From Desulfobacterales bacterium (lineage in GTDB: Bacteria; Desulfobacterota; DSM-4660; Desulfatiglandales; Desulfatiglandaceae): DNA of 17,825 nucleotides. The notes beneath the pieces were generated by a model. The model saw nothing but the letters and a program-made list of their open reading frames with translations. It did no database searches and was not told the origin of the DNA. Location: contig JAIOSR010000544.1 of NCBI GenBank assembly GCA_021107495.1, positions 1-17,825 on the forward strand, read 5' to 3'. A program made the translations under genes and the position numbers. Positions 13,767 through 17,825 of the stretch are shown here, in pieces; the stretch's first letter is position 1; each line of letters opens with the position of its first letter.

Positions 13767-13801
13767 TCAATCTTCAATCATCAATTTTCAATCGTCAATC
13801 C
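13767..13801. repeat. TCAATCN heptamer tract over the NuoE-like stop codon (5 units)
   Basis: Five consecutive units: tcaatct, tcaatca, tcaattt, tcaatcg and tcaatcc. The last unit (13795-13801) contains the complement of the TGA stop codon of the NuoE-like gene, so the repeat reaches into the final codons. On the coding strand the unit is NGATTGA. Matching tracts adjoin the stops of the MtaA-like and MtbC-like genes. Confidence 0.8.
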
Positions 13802-14295
13802 TCTTCGGCCTCCATTTTCAGGTTGACCAATGCCTCATCCACCTTGGTGGGAGACATTTTTGGATATATTTTTTCCCCGATCACCATCACCGGGGCAAGA
13901 CCGCAGCACCCGATACAGGCGACCCGGTCAAGGCTGAATTCCTTGTCTTCGGTAATGCCTCCCACTTTAATATCCAGTGTCCTTTCCAATGCCTCTAAGA
14001 CCAGACCTCCACCTACCATGTGGCAGGCCGTTCCCATGCACATCTGGACGGGGTGCTTCCCCAATGGGGTGAAACGGAAATGGTTATAAAAAGAGGCCAC
14101 GCCAAAGACCTGGACATCCGTCATTTCCAGATGGGACGCTACCTTTTGTGTGGCTATTCCGGGCAAATACCCGAAGGACTGTTGCACCTTCTGGAGAATG
14201 GGAATCAGATGTCTTTTGTCTTTGTCATATTGAGACAGTATCTCACGGATGCCCTCTGTTATTTGCTTTTCTTCATCTTTCGAGGGTGCTGTCAT
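13795..14295 (-). CDS. NuoE/HndA-like [2Fe-2S] subunit
   Basis: A 166-aa thioredoxin-fold ferredoxin subunit (24 kDa-subunit type) that partners NuoF-like flavoproteins. The cluster ligands are C86-x4-C91 (MCMGTACHM) and C127-x3-C131 (ACIGCCGLAP), spaced as in NuoE, HndA and HoxE. The N-terminal helical part carries LIPILQKVQQSFGYLP, a family signature. The frame is open to 14367, but the ATG at 14295 overlaps the acsC stop codon by one base (TAATG) and has GGAAGG 5 nt upstream, so this start is preferred. Length is typical. The coupling to acsC places an NAD(P)H-linked electron module inside the acs operon. The NuoF-like gene follows only after a 300-bp repeat-bearing gap. The stop codon lies within a heptamer repeat tract. 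Confidence 0.9.
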   Translation of the reverse strand: MTAPSKDEEKQITEGIREILSQYDKDKRHLIPILQKVQQSFGYLPGIATQKVASHLEMTDVQVFGVASFYNHFRFTPLGKHPVQMCMGTACHMVGGGLVLEALERTLDIKVGGITEDKEFSLDRVACIGCCGLAPVMVIGEKIYPKMSPTKVDEALVNLKMEAEED

Positions 14296-15644
14296 TAGAC
14301 CTTCCACTCCTCTGACAGGAATTTCGGGATATCGCTTGCTTCCGAAGGGCCCAGCAGGATTTCCCATGAAGGGAGTTCTTCTTCCAACTCGTCTTTGAGC
14401 TTTTTTGCCACACCGGGAATGATTAGTTTTTTGTGTTTGACCTTGTTTTCCACATCGTATTTTTTGAAAAATTCGGCAATTGCTTCGCCGGTAAATTTGC
14501 CGGATGTCCAGGCGGCCAGGACGCCGATCCCTCCCGTATCTTTAATACACAGGAATGCGGGAATGTTGGCCTCTTCAATGGCGCCCGATACAATAAAAAA
14601 GTCCAGGGCATAGTTAGTGGAAATCAGGATGGGCGAATTTTCATCGGGTTGACTTACTTCGTAGACCTTTTCCTCCACTGTCATGGGTCTGCGTGGATCA
14701 CTATAGATATTGAATCGATGGACCAGGAGAGGAAAGATAAATTCTTTTTCCGTCAGGGAGGTCACTACGATGCCTGCATACTTGGTCATGAGGGCGGATG
14801 CTGCAAGGGCCTCCTCATACTTATCCCGGCACATGAAGCAGGGAAATGTCATGGTGGGATAGCCCAGGGGTCTGAACCCCTTTTTCAGGGCAGCCCTCCG
14901 GATAAGAGTCTGGTCCCTGATTCCATCCAGCATATTTCTCGATCCTGGATCTATAACGCACTCTTCCACGCCGGCGTCTTTAAGTTGTGATGTGACGGCA
15001 ATCACTTCATCCAGACTTTCTCCCTTAACCCCGGCAGGTAGGCCCAGTTCCTTTAGTTTGGGGATGGAAGCGCTCACATTCTCGTTGGTTACAGGATACA
15101 CAAGGGGTCTTCTGTCCGCACACATGGCGGCCGCGGAGAACAGGATATCCGTATCTTCGGAGATCAGGATAAATGGAAAATCCGTTGTCTCATATGCCTT
15201 TTTGACAAGTGTTTCAAATGTGCCACCGTCACCCGAATCATTTGAAAGAGCCAACAGGTTGACCTTGAGAACGTTCCCGATTCTTTCAAAACGGAGATCT
15301 TTTACACGGGCAAGTTTTTCGTCAATGTCCGGTTCACTTTCCTTATCGGAGATAAGGACGGCGATACCCGGCTCGTGAAAAAAGGTTTTCTCGTGCCTGA
15401 ACATGACCTCTTCTTCGCCGATGACCATGGCATTTTGCCCTGCGCCGATGGTCACAAGCTTCATTGGGGGGGCCATTGCCCCTTCCAGTTCGGCCTTTAC
15501 TTCCGGGTCGATATAGGGACAATCATCCAGCTTGACGCCCCCTGTGGCCAGTTTCATGGCAAAAGCGAAGCAGGTGGCACAACCGCATTCCTTGCAGTTG
15601 GTTTTAGGTAACATCTTCATGATCTCGGCGCCCTTGAGTGCCAT
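14295..15644 (-). CDS. acsC: Corrinoid iron-sulfur protein large subunit AcsC (CODH/ACS gamma subunit)
   Basis: A 449-aa subunit of the corrinoid iron-sulfur protein, which accepts the methyl group from AcsE on its cobalt and passes it to acetyl-CoA synthase. The N-terminal [4Fe-4S] domain has C17-x2-C20-x4-C25-x16-C42, the family arrangement. A linker rich in methionine and proline (MAPPMKLVTIG) follows, then the TIM-barrel and the C-terminal B12-binding region. The frame extends upstream to 15815, over the acsD end. The ATG at 15644 is chosen because AGGAGG (15651-15656) lies 6 nt upstream and the family start MALKGAEIMKMLPKTNC is reached exactly. It begins 17 bp after the acsD stop and overlaps the NuoE-like start by one base. 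Confidence 0.94.
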   Translation of the reverse strand: MALKGAEIMKMLPKTNCKECGCATCFAFAMKLATGGVKLDDCPYIDPEVKAELEGAMAPPMKLVTIGAGQNAMVIGEEEVMFRHEKTFFHEPGIAVLISDKESEPDIDEKLARVKDLRFERIGNVLKVNLLALSNDSGDGGTFETLVKKAYETTDFPFILISEDTDILFSAAAMCADRRPLVYPVTNENVSASIPKLKELGLPAGVKGESLDEVIAVTSQLKDAGVEECVIDPGSRNMLDGIRDQTLIRRAALKKGFRPLGYPTMTFPCFMCRDKYEEALAASALMTKYAGIVVTSLTEKEFIFPLLVHRFNIYSDPRRPMTVEEKVYEVSQPDENSPILISTNYALDFFIVSGAIEEANIPAFLCIKDTGGIGVLAAWTSGKFTGEAIAEFFKKYDVENKVKHKKLIIPGVAKKLKDELEEELPSWEILLGPSEASDIPKFLSEEWKV

Positions 15645-15650
15645 AACAAA

Positions 15651-15656
15651 CCTCCT
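15651..15656 (-). promoter_or_regulatory. Ribosome binding site that sets the acsC start
   Basis: A perfect AGGAGG on the - strand, 6 nt before the acsC ATG and inside the 17-bp acsD-acsC gap. It rules against the longer open frame that reaches 15815. Confidence 0.8.
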
Positions 15657-15661
15657 GTATC

Positions 15662-16564
15662 CTAATATGAAATCATGCTTTTTATGAGTCTTAGAGCCTC
15701 CGGGTGCCTGAAAACGACGAGATTTGCCCCTGCCAGCAGGAATGTCATTCCCGTTGTTGCCTCCCAGAGGATGCCCTGCTCTGCGCTTTCTCTTGCCTCT
15801 TTGGTTCTCCAGCATTCTATTCCAATATCCGCAAAAACAGGCATTTGCATCATCTTGTCTTTATCAACAAGGCCGAACTGCTTGATGCTTTCAATTATGG
15901 AAAACGTATACTCCATGCCATACCCGAGTGCGGAAGATGTGGGATCAACTACTATTTTTTCCGGCGGGAAAAATTTGCACAGGGCGATGTTCAATTCCTT
16001 GGTCAGATTGGCATCCATGGATGCCTGGGCCACGATGGCATGGCCGTGTTCCAGTGCGGCCTTTGCAATCTCCTGATAATTTCCCTTTAATACCGGGCCT
16101 AAGAGCAGGTTTTTACCCGAACATGCCCGGGCAACCTCTATTAAGACCTTCGAGTCCTTGTCTTCCGTTCCCGTCCCTAATACGATCAGGGGGATATTAA
16201 GGGAATCAACGATTTTCCTTACTGTTTTCGCCGCCTCTTCAGGGGCCGCGTCCATACCCATTGGATCGGTGCTCAGGAGTCGAAGACACAGGATTTCCGC
16301 CCCATATTCCTCTACACCTTTCCTGGCCCACTCCACCGGATCGGACGACACATCCTTAAACGGATCAAGGGCCCACGTGGCCCAGTTTTCGGGCTGCATA
16401 TCAAGGACCTCCAGGGCAAGCCCCGGGGGATTAGGCAGGGAACCCTCAAAGGAATGAAAGGGAAAAGTGTTTTCACCGCCTATTTTTTGGGCTTTCTCAC
16501 CCTCTCCCAAGACAACCTCTCGAATATTAACGGGATGCTTTTCCAGGGGTGCCTCATATGTCAT
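15662..16564 (-). CDS. acsD: Corrinoid iron-sulfur protein small subunit AcsD (CODH/ACS delta subunit)
   Basis: A 300-aa TIM-barrel subunit that pairs with AcsC and holds the corrinoid at the interface. Family landmarks seen in order are the ENTFPFHSFEG segment (31-41), GAEILCLRL (88-96), NLLLGPVLKGNY (151-162), the VVDPTSSALGYGMEY region (about 204-218) and the C-terminal GILWEATTG plus FRHPEAL. The length is close to AcsD of acetogens (about 310-320). AAAGGAGG (16571-16578) lies 6 nt before the ATG and overlaps the acsE stop codon by one base, so the start is secure and coupling to acsE is likely. No anomalies were noticed. Confidence 0.94.
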   Translation of the reverse strand: MTYEAPLEKHPVNIREVVLGEGEKAQKIGGENTFPFHSFEGSLPNPPGLALEVLDMQPENWATWALDPFKDVSSDPVEWARKGVEEYGAEILCLRLLSTDPMGMDAAPEEAAKTVRKIVDSLNIPLIVLGTGTEDKDSKVLIEVARACSGKNLLLGPVLKGNYQEIAKAALEHGHAIVAQASMDANLTKELNIALCKFFPPEKIVVDPTSSALGYGMEYTFSIIESIKQFGLVDKDKMMQMPVFADIGIECWRTKEARESAEQGILWEATTGMTFLLAGANLVVFRHPEALRLIKSMISY

Positions 16565-16570
16565 GGTGTG

Positions 16571-16578
16571 CCTCCTTT
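16571..16578 (-). promoter_or_regulatory. Ribosome binding site of acsD
   Basis: AAAGGAGG on the - strand, 6 nt before the acsD ATG. Its first base is the last base of the acsE TGA stop codon. Confidence 0.8.
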
Positions 16579-17456
16579 CATACTTCTAACCAGGAATTGG
16601 AATAAAGGGTCTTTCCCATGAGGACCTGGGTTGTCTTCACGTATTCCTGTTCTTTACCGGACAGGGCGGAAATATCCATATCCTCTTCATCCATGGCCCT
16701 GTGAATTAGGTTAACGATCTCAGGCATTTCTCCTTTGTTCAGCCGTACGAGTTCTTCGTCGAAACCACTTACAATGGCCGCATCCTGACCGTACCGTGCG
16801 ATAATGACCATAAACGTGCGATTGAGGAGTCCCCTGAGTTCCTTTGGGGCACTGTAGGATAGATTGGACAGACCGCATACTGACTTTGCGCCGGGCGCCA
16901 GGTCCGGGATCATTTGAATGAATTCCATGTAGGATAATATCTGGCGTTGGTCCACTCCAACGGGCATGAGAACGGGATCGATCCAGATGTCTTCATTTGC
17001 GATGCCCAGTTCATTGGCATATTCCAGCGATTCCAAAATGCTCCCGGCCCTTTCGTCTGCGTCTGAGGGAAGGCCGGCATCATTGATCACGGAAAGTACC
17101 AGAGCGGCGGAATATTTTTTAGACAGCGGCATAACTGTTTCCATGCTTTCCCTGACCCCGGATGCGGAATTGACCAGTCCCTTTTTCTTGCAGAGTTTAA
17201 GACCTGCCTCCATGGCCACAGTATTTGTAGTATCAAGACACAAGGGAAGATCCGTGAATTCCTGGACCGTATTCACAAGCCATTCCATGGTCTGGGCCGG
17301 ATCCTTTTTCTGGGGTCCGACATTCAGGTCCAGATAGTCCATGCCGTTTCCCGCCTGTCCCTCGACACACGCCCGAATCGGTTCGGCATTGTGCTCTTTG
17401 ATGGCCTTAGATATTGCATTAGACATTACATTCAAATCTTCGCCGATGAGAATCAT
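16578..17456 (-). CDS. acsE: Methyltetrahydrofolate:corrinoid iron-sulfur protein methyltransferase AcsE
   Basis: A 292-aa pterin-binding TIM-barrel enzyme that transfers the methyl of methyl-tetrahydrofolate to the AcsCD corrinoid. Pterin-site residues can be matched to the Moorella enzyme: DLNVGP (43-48), D75 in CLDTTN, N96 in VNSASG, D160 in WIDP, and N198 in GLSN, the likely catalytic asparagine. The N-terminal GEDLN replaces the usual GERIN. The C-terminus is longer than in acetogens (about 262 aa), mostly from an acidic stretch near 235-275. The frame runs open to 17504, but the ATG at 17456 has GAGGGG (17464-17469) 7 nt upstream and matches the family start (MILIGE), so it is preferred. 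It is the first gene of the - strand array; no long gene precedes it on this strand within 369 bp. Confidence 0.92.
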   Translation of the reverse strand: MILIGEDLNVMSNAISKAIKEHNAEPIRACVEGQAGNGMDYLDLNVGPQKKDPAQTMEWLVNTVQEFTDLPLCLDTTNTVAMEAGLKLCKKKGLVNSASGVRESMETVMPLSKKYSAALVLSVINDAGLPSDADERAGSILESLEYANELGIANEDIWIDPVLMPVGVDQRQILSYMEFIQMIPDLAPGAKSVCGLSNLSYSAPKELRGLLNRTFMVIIARYGQDAAIVSGFDEELVRLNKGEMPEIVNLIHRAMDEEDMDISALSGKEQEYVKTTQVLMGKTLYSNSWLEV

Positions 17457-17518
17457 GATTTGTCCCCTCTTTAATGGATTTTTGATTAGAGCATCTAAAC
17501 ACAAATATTCGGAGGTTG

Positions 17519-17689
17519 ATGAGTTATGAGAGCTTACTTTCTGAAATAATCAAGTTTAATCCAATTTCGGATATGTTTATAGAAAAGGCTAAGGAGGATT
17601 ACAATAGTCCATTGGATGATTTTCACGCGGAGTTGGACTATTTTCTGGATCATCCGGTAAATGAGTACCGCGAAACTGTTCGGATATGA
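17519..17689 (+). CDS. Small 56-aa acidic ORF, unrecognised
   Basis: An ORF from ATG 17519 to TGA 17689, divergent from acsE. It encodes 56 residues with many D and E (beginning MSYESLLSEIIKF, ending NEYRETVRI), predicted helical, with no membrane segment or cysteine. GGAGG (17511-17515) precedes the ATG by 3 nt, which is close for a Shine-Dalgarno. The local sequence is more AT-rich than the flanking genes. I recognise no family. It may be a real small protein or the remnant of a larger gene: the same frame stays open after the stop, but that sequence does not look coding. Confidence 0.4.
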   Translation: MSYESLLSEIIKFNPISDMFIEKAKEDYNSPLDDFHAELDYFLDHPVNEYRETVRI

Positions 17690-17801
17690 AGTTGGCAGAT
17701 GGGAAGGTTGAAGCAGTCTTTTCTTCGATTCCGAGCTTCTCGGCCTTGTGATTTCAAGCAGTTATGGGCGGGTGATGCCTCCCCCCTCCACTGTTCTCCT
17801 C

Positions 17802-17816
17802 CGCTCCTTCGGAGCG
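17802..17816. other. Small perfect hairpin near the window end
   Basis: CGCTCC-TTC-GGAGCG gives a 6-bp perfect stem with a 3-nt loop. It is flanked by outer arms ctc and gag that could extend it. No T-run is visible before the window ends. It could be an intergenic repeat or part of a terminator for the small + strand ORF; the remaining bases from 17690 show nothing else. Confidence 0.4.
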
Positions 17817-17825
17817 TCGGAGCCA

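Noticed and set aside
13577..13777. A 66-aa - strand ORF across the palindromic element
   Set aside because: Its sequence (NLAPLYKGG and PPLKKGD segments) is the translation of the C5/G5 inverted-repeat element, a well-known source of false small proteins, and it lacks a ribosome binding site.
13767..13801. CRISPR array
   Set aside because: The units are 7 nt, contiguous and degenerate, with no spacers of 25-45 nt and no cas genes.
14296..14367. Upstream extension of the NuoE-like gene by 24 codons
   Set aside because: It lies inside the acsC coding region; the TAATG overlap and the GGAAGG upstream support the start at 14295.
15645..15815. Upstream extension of acsC by 57 codons
   Set aside because: The segment overlaps acsD, is Lys/Arg/Gly-rich without family similarity, and a perfect AGGAGG marks the ATG at 15644.
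17457..17600. Sigma-70-type promoter for acsE
   Set aside because: TTGATT and CATAAC can be found at roughly suitable spacing on the - strand, but in such AT-rich sequence this is not distinguishable from chance, so no site is annotated.

Overview
This window most likely comes from an anaerobic Gram-negative bacterium, probably a deltaproteobacterium in the broad sense (Desulfobacterota; sulfate-reducing or syntrophic). The evidence is a Wood-Ljungdahl (acetyl-CoA) gene cluster next to ordinary Gram-negative genes such as lolA and a membrane-bound ftsK. The lineage is an inference from gene content; there is no rRNA or tRNA gene here to confirm it. No CRISPR array, insertion sequence or phage gene was found.

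Layout. Positions 2-820 (+) hold the 3' part of a CoxE-like von Willebrand factor A protein. Positions 1075-4082 (-) hold ftsK followed by lolA. A 412-bp divergent gap (4083-4494) holds repeats and hairpins, and leads into an atypical enoyl-CoA hydratase-family gene on the + strand (4495-5283). From 17456 down to 5395 every gene is on the - strand. In transcription order they are acsE, acsD, acsC, a nuoE-like gene, a nuoF-like gene, a hoxU/nuoG-N-terminal-like gene, a MtaA/UroD-family methyltransferase, a MtbC-like corrinoid protein, a RACo-like corrinoid activator, a small Cys-rich protein, and a tandem-duplicated CobA-type protein. A 56-aa ORF (17519-17689, +) diverges from acsE.

How the genes fit together. 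AcsE moves the methyl group of methyl-tetrahydrofolate to the corrinoid iron-sulfur protein AcsCD, which delivers it to acetyl-CoA synthase. The CODH and ACS genes themselves are not in the window. The NuoE/NuoF/HoxU-like trio is an NAD(P)H-linked flavin/iron-sulfur electron module with no catalytic hydrogenase or formate dehydrogenase subunit beside it. The MtaA-like and MtbC-like pair forms a second corrinoid methyl-transfer unit, without the usual substrate-specific methyltransferase. The RACo-like protein would reductively reactivate oxidised corrinoid proteins (AcsCD, MtbC-like or both). The last two genes are translationally coupled to each other and lie 2 bp after RACo, which suggests a corrinoid maintenance role. 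Junctions of 1-4 bp overlap or 2-41 bp gaps suggest co-transcription; three larger gaps (133, 216 and 300 bp) break the array.

Main points for a second look. (1) Short degenerate tandem repeats, mostly with a 7-nt period, occupy most of the longer gaps. In three places the same TCAATCN repeat begins at or within 3 bases of a stop codon. (2) The CobA-type protein is two related halves, of which only the second keeps its P-loop. (3) The electron module has no catalytic partner, and its NuoF subunit has lost N-terminal cluster cysteines. (4) The crotonase-family protein lacks both classical catalytic glutamates.
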